Shown: piece by piece, positions 1 through 8,983 of the stretch
How the letters are laid out: the number at the start of each line of letters is the position of its first letter
Position numbering within the stretch: the first letter of the stretch is position 1
Source of the DNA: Paracoccaceae bacterium
Lineage (GTDB): Bacteria; Pseudomonadota; Alphaproteobacteria; Rhodobacterales; Rhodobacteraceae
NCBI GenBank assembly: GCA_026989355.1
Contig: JALSJM010000017.1
Location: forward strand, 62,001-126,000
Reading direction: 5' to 3'
DNA length: 64,000 nt
Position numbers and translations under genes: made by a program
Notes under the pieces: model-generated
Databases searched by the model: none
Seen by the model: the letters and a program-made list of their open reading frames with translations, nothing else
What the model was told of the DNA's origin: nothing

Positions 1-274
1 GTCCTGCCATTGTTGCGGGTGTTTCGTGAAAGAATGCCCAACAGGGCCGAACGGGGCAAGGGCGTAATGCCCGATCAGGCCGGTTTGCCCCCGTATTCGG
101 GAAGAAACCGGCAGTCACCCCCCGAGATGGGAAGCATGGCAGGCAGAATCAAGGCTTGCGCGGCATGTTTGTTTTTCCGTTACGTCATCAACAAGGCGGA
201 AACGGCGGAATTGTCAATGAAACGCCCCGGCGCGAAGCGGCCCTTCAGCCAGGGCCAGGTGCCCCGGCCCGGCT
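1..274. other. No gene recognised at window start
   Basis: This stretch lies downstream of tgt. Open frames of up to about 89 codons exist on the plus strand, but none looks like a known protein and none has a convincing ribosome binding site, so I leave it unannotated. It could hold the end of a gene that starts outside the window. Confidence 0.4.
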
Positions 275-342
275 TCTAGAGCCTGTCGCACATGATCGGA
301 TTCGGCGCGGCAAGTGCGATCTGACGCGACATGCACTAGAGC
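275..342. repeat. Imperfect inverted repeat overlapping the tgt stop
   Basis: The left arm (275-289, TCTAGAGCCTGTCGC) pairs with the complement of the right arm (326-342, GCGACATGCACTAGAGC) at about 13 of 17 positions. A further GATCG match lies inside the arms. The TAG stop of tgt (336-338, minus strand) sits in the right arm. The CTAGAGC...GCGACATGC pattern looks like the dispersed palindromic elements of alphaproteobacterial genomes (inference). It could form a hairpin at the 3' end of the tgt mRNA. Confidence 0.6.
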
Positions 343-1466
343 GGCGCGATATCGCCCGGGGCCCTTCGTGCGTGAAAGGCGGCTTCCCATTCGGCGAATT
401 TTCCTTCGCCGATGGCGGCACGCATGGCGGCCATCAGATCCTGGTAATACTGCAGGTTGTGCCATGTCAGCAGCATGGAACTGATGATTTCGCGGGCGCG
501 GAACACATGATGCAGATAGGCCCGGCTGTAGCCGCGGCAGGCGGGGCAGCTGCAGTCCTCGTCCAGCGGGCGCGGATCGTCCGCATGGCGGGCGTTCTTG
601 ATGTTGACCACCCCGCGGCGGGTGAAGGCCTGCCCGGTGCGCCCCGAGCGGGTGGGCAGCACGCAATCCATCATGTCGATGCCGCGGGCCACCGCGCCGA
701 CGATATCCTCGGGCTTGCCCACCCCCATCAGATAGCGCGGGCGATCCTCGGGCAGCACGGGGGCGGCGAAATCGAGCGTGGCGAACATGGCCTGCTGCCC
801 CTCGCCCACCGCCAGCCCGCCGATGGCGTAGCCGTCGAAACCGATCCGCTTCAGCGCCTCGGCCGATTCCTCGCGCAGATCGCGCTCCAGCCCGCCCTGC
901 TGGATGCCGAACAGCGCGTGGCCGGGGCGATCGCCGAAGGCCGCGCGCGAGCGCTCCGCCCAGCGCATGGACAGGCGCATCGATTCGGCAATCCGCTCGC
1001 GCGGGGCGGGCAGCGCGGGGCATTCGTCGAAGGCCATCACGATGTCGGAGCCCAGCAGGCGCTGGATCTCCATCGAGCGCTCCGGCGTCAGTTCGTGGCG
1101 CGAGCCGTCAACATGGCTGCGAAAGGTCACGCCGCGTTCGCTCAGCCTGCGCAGTTCGGCCAGGCTCATCACCTGGAAGCCGCCCGAATCGGTCAGGATC
1201 GGGCGCTCCCAGTTCATGAAGCGGTGCAGCCCGCCCAGGCGGGCGATGCGCTCGGCCGTGGGGCGCAGCATCAGGTGATAGGTATTGCCCAGGATGATGT
1301 CGGCGCCGGTGGCGCGCACGTTTCCAGGCAGCATCGCCTTGACCGTGGCGGCGGTGCCCACGGGCATGAAGGCCGGCGTGCGGATCTCGCCGCGCGGGGT
1401 GCGGATCAGCCCTTGCCGCGCCCTGCCGTCGGTGGCGGTCAGTTCGAACGAAAAACTCGCACTCAT
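336..1466 (-). CDS. tgt: Queuine tRNA-ribosyltransferase (tRNA-guanine transglycosylase)
   Basis: A 376-residue protein that exchanges guanine-34 of GUN-anticodon tRNAs for preQ1 in the queuosine pathway. Visible motifs are the catalytic [10 protein letters not shown] stretch, the substrate-binding GGLAVGEG segment and a C-terminal zinc site (CSCPAC followed by a downstream His). Length fits the family. I start at the ATG at 1464-1466 ([14 protein letters not shown]), preceded by GGGGCGAG. The open frame runs 28 codons further upstream, but that stretch is not family-like. No queuosine partner gene (queA, queG) is visible, so it appears as a single transcription unit. Its stop codon lies in an inverted repeat. 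Confidence 0.95.
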   Translation of the reverse strand: MSASFSFELTATDGRARQGLIRTPRGEIRTPAFMPVGTAATVKAMLPGNVRATGADIILGNTYHLMLRPTAERIARLGGLHRFMNWERPILTDSGGFQVMSLAELRRLSERGVTFRSHVDGSRHELTPERSMEIQRLLGSDIVMAFDECPALPAPRERIAESMRLSMRWAERSRAAFGDRPGHALFGIQQGGLERDLREESAEALKRIGFDGYAIGGLAVGEGQQAMFATLDFAAPVLPEDRPRYLMGVGKPEDIVGAVARGIDMMDCVLPTRSGRTGQAFTRRGVVNIKNARHADDPRPLDEDCSCPACRGYSRAYLHHVFRAREIISSMLLTWHNLQYYQDLMAAMRAAIGEGKFAEWEAAFHARRAPGDIAPL

Positions 1467-1560
1467 GCTCGCCCCGATACCCGCTTTCGCCCCGAATGCA
1501 AAGCATGATGCGACATGGCACAGGCAGACCGCTCCGGCACATGATGCCACGCGTTGCCCC

Positions 1561-1589
1561 TTTACCCTGTCAGCCGGATAACCTATATC
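1561..1589 (+). promoter_or_regulatory. Candidate sigma70 promoter of sufT
   Basis: TTTACC (1561-1566) and TATATC (1584-1589) are separated by 17 bases and lie about 30 bases before the chosen sufT start. This is a plausible housekeeping promoter in the tgt/sufT divergent gap. It is a pattern match only. Confidence 0.4.
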
Positions 1590-1618
1590 TTTAGTCAGGT
1601 AATATGCACGAGGCAGTC

Positions 1619-1996
1619 ATGACCGCCGAAACAGGCACCGGACCCGAGGAACATCTGGAAGGCACCCCGCTGATCAAGCCCTCCAGCACCGATCATCCGC
1701 TGTACGATGCGATCGTGGAGGCCTGCCGGAGCGTCTATGATCCGGAGATCCCGGTCAATATCCATGATCTGGGGCTGATCTATACCATCGAAATCAGCGA
1801 AGAGGGCGATGTCACGGTGCTGATGACACTCACCGCGCCGGGCTGCCCGGTGGCGGGCGAGATGCCGGGCTGGGTGGCCGATGCCGTTCTGTCCGTGCCC
1901 GGGGTCAAGACGGTGGATGTGCGCCTGGTGTGGGAACCGCCCTGGGGCATGGACATGATGAGCGACGAAGCACGCCTGGAACTGGGCTTCATGTAG
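1619..1996 (+). CDS. sufT: SufT-like DUF59/MIP18 family Fe-S assembly protein
   Basis: A protein of about 125 residues of the MIP18/DUF59 family, which helps cluster assembly or maturation in SUF systems. The family signature is clear: YDPEIPVNIHDLGLIY, then MTLTAPGCPVAGEMP with the conserved Cys, and a C-terminal WEPPWGMDMMSDEARLELG block. Two ATGs are possible (1604 and 1619). I prefer 1619 because GAGG stands five bases upstream. In Rhodobacterales this gene normally ends the sufBCDS operon just before sufA. Here sufA follows one gene later and the rest of the SUF operon is not in the window. Confidence 0.88.
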   Translation: MTAETGTGPEEHLEGTPLIKPSSTDHPLYDAIVEACRSVYDPEIPVNIHDLGLIYTIEISEEGDVTVLMTLTAPGCPVAGEMPGWVADAVLSVPGVKTVDVRLVWEPPWGMDMMSDEARLELGFM

Positions 1997-2098
1997 GCTC
2001 ATGCGCCACGCATCCCCGTGCCCCGGCCCCGAGCGCTGTGCCCCGCATGGGCCGGCCGGCAGGAACAGGCACCGCCCCTCACCCGACGGAAAGGCCGG

Positions 2099-2770
2099 AT
2101 GACCCTTCGCAAGACGGGCTCTCGCCGGTATCGCTGGCGCGCAAGGATCCGCGCGCGCACCCCGCGCTGCACGCTGTCTGACGACCTTGCCGCCTTCCTC
2201 TCCACCGCACCGCGTCCGGGCACCCTTGCCCGGCTGCGCGACAGTCTGGGCAGGCGGGGGCTTGCCGCCTTCCTGTTCCTGCTCGGCACCCTTGCCATGG
2301 TGCCCCTGCCCCCTGGCGGCAGCATCGTCTTCGGCGTTCCGGTGATCATCGTATCGGTGCAGATGATCCTGCAACGACAGGTGCTCTGGCTGCCCCGCCG
2401 GCTGCTCGAACGCCCCCTGAGCGAACGGCATCTGGATATCCTGGAACAGAAGATCCTGCCGCTCCTGCAACGTGCCGAAGGATATGTCCGGCCCAGATAC
2501 TGGTTTCTGCCGGAGGGTTCCGCTCAGGCACTGACCGGCCTTCTGTGCATCATGCTGGCGATCCTGCTGATGCTGCCGATTCCATTCGGCAACTTTCCCG
2601 CCGCGCTCGGCATTGCCCTTCTGGCCCTGGCCCTGCTGCAGCGCGACGGGCTGCTGCTGCTGATCGCCCTTGCGGGGATCGCCGCCTGGCTTCTGGTCCT
2701 TTCGGCAATGACCGCCGGCATCATCGCCTTTGCCCGCGAGGCACTGTCGCGGGCAGGCGGACGCCCCTGA
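2099..2770 (+). CDS. ExoD family membrane protein
   Basis: A 223-residue membrane protein of the exopolysaccharide synthesis ExoD family, whose biochemical role is poorly known. It has an Arg-rich N-terminus, a hydrophobic segment around residues 50-85 and three or four hydrophobic segments in the C-terminal third. The family-typical ERPLSERHLDILE-type stretch, followed by RPRYWFL, lies mid-protein. I start at ATG 2099 because GGAAAGG stands just upstream; the frame is open further upstream. It sits between sufT and sufA, an unusual place that suggests an insertion into a former SUF gene order (inference). Confidence 0.75.
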   Translation: MTLRKTGSRRYRWRARIRARTPRCTLSDDLAAFLSTAPRPGTLARLRDSLGRRGLAAFLFLLGTLAMVPLPPGGSIVFGVPVIIVSVQMILQRQVLWLPRRLLERPLSERHLDILEQKILPLLQRAEGYVRPRYWFLPEGSAQALTGLLCIMLAILLMLPIPFGNFPAALGIALLALALLQRDGLLLLIALAGIAAWLLVLSAMTAGIIAFAREALSRAGGRP

Positions 2771-2779
2771 CGCCCCTTC

Positions 2780-2807
2780 TTGCGAAACCCCCGTCCCGCC
2801 CTATACT
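2780..2807 (+). promoter_or_regulatory. Candidate sigma70 promoter of sufA
   Basis: TTGCGA (2780-2785) and TATACT (2802-2807) are separated by 16 bases. They lie immediately after the exoD-like stop and about 30 bases before the sufA start. This suggests sufA has its own promoter. Confidence 0.5.
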
Positions 2808-2835
2808 CTGCAGGGAGACAAGCAGGAGAGAACAC

Positions 2836-3201
2836 ATGTTCGGCATTCCAGGCAATCCTCCCGTCACCCTGACCCGGGCCGCTGCCGCGCGCATCCGCGA
2901 TCTGATGCAGCGCGAAGGTGCCGCCGGCCTGCGCATCGGCGTGAAAAAGGGCGGCTGCGCAGGCATGGAATACACCATGGAATATGTCGATGAGATCACC
3001 CCCGACGACGTGATCGTCGAACAGGACGGCGCCCGGGTGATGATCGCCCCGATGGCGCAGATGTTCCTGTTCGGCACCGAGATCGACTATGAGGTTTCGC
3101 TTCTGGAAAGCAGCTTCAGGTTCCGCAATCCCAATGTGACCGAGGCCTGCGGCTGCGGCGAGTCGATCAGGTTCGACGAAAGCCTCGCCTCCCCCGAATA
3201 G
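2836..3201 (+). CDS. sufA: A-type iron-sulfur carrier (SufA/IscA family)
   Basis: A 121-residue HesB/IscA-family scaffold that accepts and delivers Fe-S clusters. The three conserved ligands are present: Cys41 in KKGGCAGM, and Cys105 and Cys107 in EACGCGES. ATG 2836 has a strong ribosome site (AGGAGAG, 5 bases away). The name SufA rather than IscA or ErpA is inferred from the nearby sufT; sequence alone does not settle it. It has a candidate promoter of its own. Confidence 0.9.
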   Translation: MFGIPGNPPVTLTRAAAARIRDLMQREGAAGLRIGVKKGGCAGMEYTMEYVDEITPDDVIVEQDGARVMIAPMAQMFLFGTEIDYEVSLLESSFRFRNPNVTEACGCGESIRFDESLASPE

Positions 3202-3339
3202 GCCGCCTTCCGAACAGGGCGCCCCCGCCCGCGGGCCTGCCCGGCAACGCTTCCACTTGCCGCATCCCCCGATAGTGCCCTTGCCTTCTGCCCTGCGGAT
3301 GAGGCATCACCGGGGGCAGACAACAAAGGGAGCACCACC

Positions 3340-4089
3340 ATGCGCAGGAAACTGGCTGCCGGCAACTGGAAGATGAACGGAACCGCCGCATCGCTCGGCG
3401 AAATCGACGCCCTGAAACAGGCATTTCCGGCACCGGGCTGCGAGATCCTGATCTGCCCGCCGGCAACGCTGATCCACCGGATGAGCGAACGCGCCACGGG
3501 CAGTGCGGTGATGGTCGGCGGGCAGGATTGCCACTGGCAGGAAACCGGCGCCCATACCGGCGACATCTCGGCCGGAATGCTGAAGGATGCCGGGGCCAGC
3601 CATGTGATCCTGGGCCATAGCGAACGGCGCGCCGACCACCATGAAACCGACGCCATCGTGCGCGCCAAGGCGGAAGCCGCCCGAGCCCGGGGGCTGGTGG
3701 CGATCATCTGCTGCGGCGAAAGCCTTGAAACCCGCGAGGGCGGCGAAACCCTGGCGCATGTGGGCCGCCAGATCGCAGGCTCTCTGCCCGATGGCTGCAC
3801 CGGCACAAACACCGTGGTGGCTTATGAGCCGATCTGGGCCATCGGCACCGGTAAGGTGCCGACACTTGCGGAGATCGGCGAGGTGCACGATTTCATCCGC
3901 GCCGAACTGGTCGCCCGCTTCGGCCCCGGTGCAGGCAATGACATCCGCCTGCTCTACGGCGGCTCGGTCAAGCCCGTGAACGCCGCCGAGATATTCGGCG
4001 TTGCCAATGTGGATGGCGCTCTGGTTGGCGGTGCCTCGCTGAAGGCCGGTGATTTCGGCGGCATCGTCGCAGCCCTCGAAAACGCCTGA
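3340..4089 (+). CDS. tpiA: Triose-phosphate isomerase
   Basis: A 249-residue TIM-barrel enzyme interconverting dihydroxyacetone phosphate and glyceraldehyde 3-phosphate. The catalytic residues are in place: Lys11 (GNWKMNG), His93 (LGHSERR) and Glu163 ([11 protein letters not shown]). The phosphate-binding LLYGGSVKP motif is also present. Length is normal. GGGAG stands seven bases before the ATG. It is a single gene, with a GC-rich repeat region between its end and the convergent TRAP genes. Confidence 0.97.
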   Translation: MRRKLAAGNWKMNGTAASLGEIDALKQAFPAPGCEILICPPATLIHRMSERATGSAVMVGGQDCHWQETGAHTGDISAGMLKDAGASHVILGHSERRADHHETDAIVRAKAEAARARGLVAIICCGESLETREGGETLAHVGRQIAGSLPDGCTGTNTVVAYEPIWAIGTGKVPTLAEIGEVHDFIRAELVARFGPGAGNDIRLLYGGSVKPVNAAEIFGVANVDGALVGGASLKAGDFGGIVAALENA

Positions 4090-4124
4090 CCGAACCGGAC
4101 GATGCACCCGCCCCGGGACAGCCG

Positions 4125-4172
4125 CTCCCGGGGCTGCCCCCGGAGCTGACCCCGGAGCCGCCCCCGGAAACG
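4125..4172. repeat. Four degenerate 12-bp tandem units after tpiA
   Basis: Units at 4125, 4137, 4149 and 4161 read roughly CCCCCGGAGCTG with changes between copies. They lie in the gap between the convergent tpiA and dctM. No function is evident; it may affect transcription or simply reflect GC-rich slippage. Confidence 0.5.
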
Positions 4173-4307
4173 ATCACCCGACACCCCGGCACCGGACACA
4201 GTTCACGGGGTGCCGATTCCCTTTTCCGTCACCGGCCCCGAAAGCCCCGCCGGAAGCAGACCTCCGCCCCGGCGGAAACCTTCAGCGCAGCATCCGTTCC
4301 GGCCTCG

Positions 4308-5708
4308 TCACTTCAGCACCGTCTCGGGCCCCATCACCGCATTGGGAATCGCGGTTGAAAGCCAGGGAATGTAGGTGACCATGATCAGGAACACGAACAG
4401 CACCGCCAGGAAGGGCAGCGCCGCGCGCACCACACGCATCATGGGCATTCCCGCCACCCCCGAAGTGACGAACAGGTTCAGCCCGACCGGCGGCGTGATC
4501 ATGCCGATCTCCATGTTGACCACCATGATGATCCCGAGGTGAATGGGATCGATGCCAAGTTCGATGGCGATCGGAAACACCAGCGGCGCCACGATCACCA
4601 GCAGGCCCGAAGGCTCCATGAACTGGCCGCCGATCAGCAGGATCACGTTGACCGCCACCAGGAACATCACCGGCCCCAGCCCGGCGCTCAGCATGGCCTG
4701 GGCGATATGCTGGGGCACCTGCTGCTCGGTCAGCACATGCTTGAGGATCAGCGCATTGGCGATCACGAACATCAGCATCACCGTCAGCTTTCCCGCCTCG
4801 AAAAGCGTATGGCGGGTATCACGGTGGAAAAGCGAAGTCAGCAGCGCCTGCGGCCTGTGCAGAACTGTCATCTTCTGCCCCCCGTTGGCCGCCGCCGAAA
4901 GCGGCCCCATGTCGCGATAGACGAAGCTGGCCACCAGAAAGGCATAGACTGACGCCACCGCCGCTGCCTCGGTCGGGGTGAAGAAGGCCTTGATGCCAAG
5001 GGGCGGAATGCCGTAGATGCCAAGCATGATGATCACGATCAGCATCAGCCCCCAGAAGGCATCGGCGAAGGAATCGAATACCTCGCCCCAGCCCTGCCAT
5101 TCACCCTTGGGCATGTTCTTCACCCGCGCCATCACATAGATGGCGATCATCAGCATCACCCCGGCAAGAATGCCCGGAATGATGCCCGCCAGGAACATCC
5201 GCCCCACCGAAACCTCGACCGCCGCGGCATAGACCACCATCACGATCGACGGCGGGATCAGAATGCCCAGCGTGCCGGCATTGCAGATCACCCCGGCGGC
5301 GAAATCCTTGGTATAGCCCGCCTTCTTCATGGCCGCGATCACGATCGTGCCGATGGCCACCACGGTGGCCGGGGAAGAGCCCGAAAGAGCTGCAAAGATC
5401 ATGCAGGCGAATACCCCGGCAATCGCCAGCCCGCCGCGCAGATGCCCGACAACGGCGATCGAAAAGCGGATGATCCGCCGCGCCACGCCGCCGGTGGACA
5501 TGAAGGACGAGGCCAGGATGAAGAAGGGAATGGCCAGAAGCGTGGCGTGCCCCTGGAAGGCCTCGAACAGTGTCTGGGCGATCGAGGCAAGCGAGGTTTC
5601 GGAAAACAGCAGCAGATAGGCGATGCTCGATATCCCGAGCGAAACCGCGATCGGCACCCCCACCATCAGGAAGCCGATCACCATCACGAACAGCAGAACG
5701 ACATCCAT
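4308..5708 (-). CDS. dctM: TRAP transporter large permease (DctM)
   Basis: A protein of about 466 residues, the large membrane subunit of a TRAP transporter that drives solute uptake with an ion gradient. It is hydrophobic throughout, with about a dozen membrane segments and typical stretches such as GGVARR, FAALSGSSPATVVAIG, LIPPSIVMVVY and IGMITPPVGLNLFV. A central polar insert of about 40 residues makes it longer than the usual 425-430; this is seen in some marine homologues. The start is ATG 5706-5708, with GGGAGG upstream. A GTG at 5709-5711 is also possible and would overlap the dctQ stop by four bases. The solute is unknown. Confidence 0.93.
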   Translation of the reverse strand: MDVVLLFVMVIGFLMVGVPIAVSLGISSIAYLLLFSETSLASIAQTLFEAFQGHATLLAIPFFILASSFMSTGGVARRIIRFSIAVVGHLRGGLAIAGVFACMIFAALSGSSPATVVAIGTIVIAAMKKAGYTKDFAAGVICNAGTLGILIPPSIVMVVYAAAVEVSVGRMFLAGIIPGILAGVMLMIAIYVMARVKNMPKGEWQGWGEVFDSFADAFWGLMLIVIIMLGIYGIPPLGIKAFFTPTEAAAVASVYAFLVASFVYRDMGPLSAAANGGQKMTVLHRPQALLTSLFHRDTRHTLFEAGKLTVMLMFVIANALILKHVLTEQQVPQHIAQAMLSAGLGPVMFLVAVNVILLIGGQFMEPSGLLVIVAPLVFPIAIELGIDPIHLGIIMVVNMEIGMITPPVGLNLFVTSGVAGMPMMRVVRAALPFLAVLFVFLIMVTYIPWLSTAIPNAVMGPETVLK

Positions 5709-6379
5709 CACGCGCCCTCCCGGCCGGCCGGTGCGCCGGCCTCGATCAGTTCGTCTTCCACCTCGTGGCTGGCCACGATGCGATCCTGATCACCGGTCCA
5801 TACCCGCCAGGCCACCTGCAGATAGCGAAACAGCAGCAGCGCCATGGACAGCGGCAGCACCAGATAGGGGATGGCGCGCGGCATCTTTTCGTATCGCTCA
5901 CCGCCGTTCAGCACTCCGCCCAGCCATTGCAGCCAGCCGGGCATGGGGATGTCGTCCACCTCATACCAGCCCTTGGCGCGGAAGCTCTCTTCGAATCCGG
6001 TGGGCAGCATGCGCCCCGTGGTCTGCGGCAGGTTGGCGAAGTTCGCCCAGTAATCCCAGGCCCCCTTCAGCAGCAGAACGGAAAACACGATGCACACCGC
6101 CACCGCGAACAGCGCCATTGCCCGGCGCAGGGGCGAGGGGGCGATCTCGATCAGCGCGTCCACGCCCAGATGGCCGTTGGTCTTGACCAGATAGGACGCC
6201 CCCAGCAGCACCAGCCAGGCAAACAGGAATACCGTGGCCTCAAGCCCCCACAGCAGCCCCGACGCGAAGAACTTGCGCAGGATCACGTTGGCAAAGGTGA
6301 TCACCACCATCAGTCCGAGAATGAGCGCGATCAGGTTTTCCTCGATCCGGTCGGTGAAACTTCGTGCGGCATCCTTCAT
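5708..6379 (-). CDS. dctQ: TRAP transporter small permease (DctQ)
   Basis: A 223-residue, four-helix small membrane subunit of the TRAP transporter. Helices fall roughly at residues 15-35, 48-70, 90-112 and 165-185. The long periplasmic loop between the last two (with GWYEVDDIPMPGWLQWLGG) is a common variant. I start at ATG 6377-6379 (MKDAARSF), preceded by GGAGAGGGGAAGG. The frame is open 15 codons further upstream without a better site. Its TGA touches the dctM start, so the two are translationally coupled. Confidence 0.92.
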   Translation of the reverse strand: MKDAARSFTDRIEENLIALILGLMVVITFANVILRKFFASGLLWGLEATVFLFAWLVLLGASYLVKTNGHLGVDALIEIAPSPLRRAMALFAVAVCIVFSVLLLKGAWDYWANFANLPQTTGRMLPTGFEESFRAKGWYEVDDIPMPGWLQWLGGVLNGGERYEKMPRAIPYLVLPLSMALLLFRYLQVAWRVWTGDQDRIVASHEVEDELIEAGAPAGREGA

Positions 6380-6536
6380 CCTGCCTTCCCCTCTCCTGTC
6401 TGTTCCGGCACCTCTGCGAGCCATGCCCGGGCCGGCCCTCTGACGGGGCCTTCAGGCACTTGCGGCACGGGGCAGGCACCTCTGCCCGCCCCGGCTCTCT
6501 CTGATCGCATGAAACGAATGGCCCGATGGCCAGCAA

Positions 6537-7544
6537 TCACATCTTTTCGTTGATCGCCTGCGCAGCGTCGATGTTCTCCTGGCCCACGTCATCGATGAAC
6601 CTTTCCCATACAGGCTTCATCGCATCCACCCAGGCCTGGCGCTGCTCGGGCGTCAGTTCGCGCACCGGGCTGCCGGCGTCGATGATCGCCTGCCTGGCGG
6701 CCTCGTTCACCGCGAAGGCCTCGCTGTTGCGGGTGGCGGTGACCTCGGCAAGGATCTGCAGGAACTGCGTGCGCACGTCTTCGGGCAGGCTGTCGAGCCA
6801 GTCAACGCTGGTTACCACCAGGTAATCGATGATGCCGTGGTTGGTTTCGGTCACGCCGTCCTGCACTTCGAAGAACTTCTTGCCATAGATGTTCGACCAG
6901 GTGTTTTCCTGACCGTCAACCACGCCCTGCTGAAGGGCGCCGTAGACTTCGGAAAACGCCATCTTCTGCGGGATGCCGCCGATCGCCTCGATCTGGGCCA
7001 CCAGCACTTCGGAAGGCTGCACGCGGAACTTCAGACCCTTGGCGTCAGACGGCAGCAGAAGCGGCTTGTTGGCAGAGAACTGCTTCATGCCGTTGTGCCA
7101 GAAGGCCAGCCCCTGCAGGCCGCGCTTCTGCATGCTGTCAAGCAGCGCCTGGCCGGCGGGCGAGGCCTGGAAAGCGTCCACGGCCTCGATGTTCTTGAAC
7201 ATGAAGGGCAGATCGAACAGGCGGAACTTCTTGGTGAAGGCCTCGAATTTCGACAGGCTGGGCGCGGCAAGCTGCACATCGCCGTTCAGCAGCGCCTCAA
7301 GCACCTTGTTGTCGTTGTAGAGGGTGGAGTTGGGATAGACTTCCATGCACATCTTGCCGTCCATCTCGGCATTGACACGCTGTTTCAGAAGCTCGGCAGC
7401 GATGCCCTTGGGGTGCTTGTCGGTATTCGTCACATGGCTGAACTTGACGACGATCTCGCCCTCGTCGCAGCCGTTCGGATCGGCGGTGGCTGCCCCGGCG
7501 GCAAGGGCAATGGCAGCCGCGGCGGCGGCGGTCAGGAATTTCAT
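6537..7544 (-). CDS. dctP: TRAP transporter solute-binding protein (DctP)
   Basis: A 335-residue periplasmic binding protein that presents the solute to DctQM. It has an Ala-rich signal peptide (about residues 1-21, MKFLTAAAAAA... to ATA). Typical DctP features follow: KFSHVTNTDKHPKG at the mature N-terminus, VYPNSTLYND, KFRVQPSE with the ligand-binding Arg, and GQENTWSNIY. ATG 7542-7544 has GGGAGGA upstream. It leads the dctP-dctQ-dctM operon, with a gap of about 157 bases before dctQ. The ligand, probably a carboxylate, cannot be named from sequence. Confidence 0.93.
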   Translation of the reverse strand: MKFLTAAAAAAIALAAGAATADPNGCDEGEIVVKFSHVTNTDKHPKGIAAELLKQRVNAEMDGKMCMEVYPNSTLYNDNKVLEALLNGDVQLAAPSLSKFEAFTKKFRLFDLPFMFKNIEAVDAFQASPAGQALLDSMQKRGLQGLAFWHNGMKQFSANKPLLLPSDAKGLKFRVQPSEVLVAQIEAIGGIPQKMAFSEVYGALQQGVVDGQENTWSNIYGKKFFEVQDGVTETNHGIIDYLVVTSVDWLDSLPEDVRTQFLQILAEVTATRNSEAFAVNEAARQAIIDAGSPVRELTPEQRQAWVDAMKPVWERFIDDVGQENIDAAQAINEKM

Positions 7545-7746
7545 GTCGTGTCCTCCCGAGATCACTGTTGATTGGTCGCTTTCCAGGCGAAAGCCGTGGT
7601 CAGCAATCTGTGCTGAATCGGTGACGGAACTCAAGAAGAAACTGTCGTTTTCCGGCACAATGATGCTGTTTTCCACCCTTGCGACAGGCCCGCGCTTCTG
7701 TTTCCCTTTTCCCATGACGAAAAGAAACCCGACCACCCCGAACCCA

Positions 7747-8934
7747 ATGACGCTTCCCCGCATCAGCCAGCCGCCCACCGATCCCGCCTTCGTTCAGGAT
7801 CCCTGGCCCTTCTATACCCGCGCCCGCGCGCTTGGCGATCTGGTATGGTGGGAGGAATACGCCCTGCCCTGCGCCACCAGCCACGCAGCCGTCAACGCCT
7901 TCCTGCGCGATCGCCGCTTCGGCCGCGAGATGCCCGCCGACCTCAGGCCCGAAATCCCCGCGCGTCTGGCACCCTTCTACGATCTCGAGGCCCATTCCAT
8001 GCTGGAGCTCGACGCCCCCCGCCACACCCGCCTGCGCGCCCTGGTGCTGCGCGCCTTCACCTCGCGTCGGATCCGCGAACTGACCCCCGAGATCACAGCC
8101 ATCACCGAAGAACTGCTCGCGGCCCTGCCCGAAGGCGGCTGTGACCTGATCGCCCATTACTGCCAGCCGATCCCGGTCAGGGTGATCGCGCGCCTCCTCG
8201 GCGTGCCCGAGGACATGGCCCCCGACCTGCTGCGCTGGTCAAACGCGATGGTGGCCATGTATCAGGCCCGCCGCTCGCGCGCCGAAGAAGACGCGGCCGT
8301 GGCCGCAGCCTGCGAATTCTCGGATTTCCTGCGCGCCTATGTGGAGCAGCGCCGCAGCCGCCCGGCCGACGATCTGATCACCCATCTGATCGCCGCCGAG
8401 GAAAAGGGCGAGAAGCTTGGCACCGACGAGCTGATCACCACCTGCATCCTGCTGCTGAACGCCGGGCACGAAGCCACCGTGCACAGCCTGGGCAATGCCG
8501 TCAGATGCCTGCTTGAACAGCAGACGCCCCGCGCGGCCCTGGCGCCTGATTCGATCGCCGCCACGGTCGAAGAGATCCTGCGCTTTGCACCACCACTGCA
8601 CATGTTCAACCGCATCGCGAAAGAGGACGCAGAACTGTTCGGCCACCGTTTCGCCCGCGGCGCTCAGGTGGCCTGCCTGCTGGCCTCGGCCAACCGCGAT
8701 CCGGCCGTCTGGAGCGATGCCGGGCGCTTCGATCCCGCGCGTCCGGTGGTGGCACACACCAGCTTCGGCGGGGGCGCGCATTTCTGCATCGGCGCGCCGC
8801 TTGCGCGCCTTGAAATGCAGATCGCCCTGCCGGCACTGTTCGCCCACCTGCCCCGCCTTTCCCTTGCCGCGGCGCCGCGCCTTGCAGACATCTATCACTT
8901 TCACGGACTCGAGGCCCTGCCCGTGTGCTACTGA
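7747..8934 (+). CDS. Cytochrome P450
   Basis: A soluble, bacterial class P450 of about 395 residues, divergent from dctP. The diagnostic parts are present: the I-helix oxygen-activation motif (LLNAGHEATV), the ExxR pair in EEILRFA, and the haem-ligand loop FGGGAHFCIGAPLARLE with the proximal Cys near residue 347. The substrate is not predictable. No ferredoxin or P450 reductase gene is adjacent, so electrons must come from elsewhere, perhaps the fpr product at 12.8 kb (inference). The start is uncertain: ATG 7747 fits homologue N-termini, ATG 7714 is also in frame, and neither has a good ribosome site. Confidence 0.93.
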   Translation: MTLPRISQPPTDPAFVQDPWPFYTRARALGDLVWWEEYALPCATSHAAVNAFLRDRRFGREMPADLRPEIPARLAPFYDLEAHSMLELDAPRHTRLRALVLRAFTSRRIRELTPEITAITEELLAALPEGGCDLIAHYCQPIPVRVIARLLGVPEDMAPDLLRWSNAMVAMYQARRSRAEEDAAVAAACEFSDFLRAYVEQRRSRPADDLITHLIAAEEKGEKLGTDELITTCILLLNAGHEATVHSLGNAVRCLLEQQTPRAALAPDSIAATVEEILRFAPPLHMFNRIAKEDAELFGHRFARGAQVACLLASANRDPAVWSDAGRFDPARPVVAHTSFGGGAHFCIGAPLARLEMQIALPALFAHLPRLSLAAAPRLADIYHFHGLEALPVCY

Positions 8935-8983
8935 GGTCGTCTTCCTTTTCGCCCCTTCGCAGACGGAAACGGCCGACATCCCT

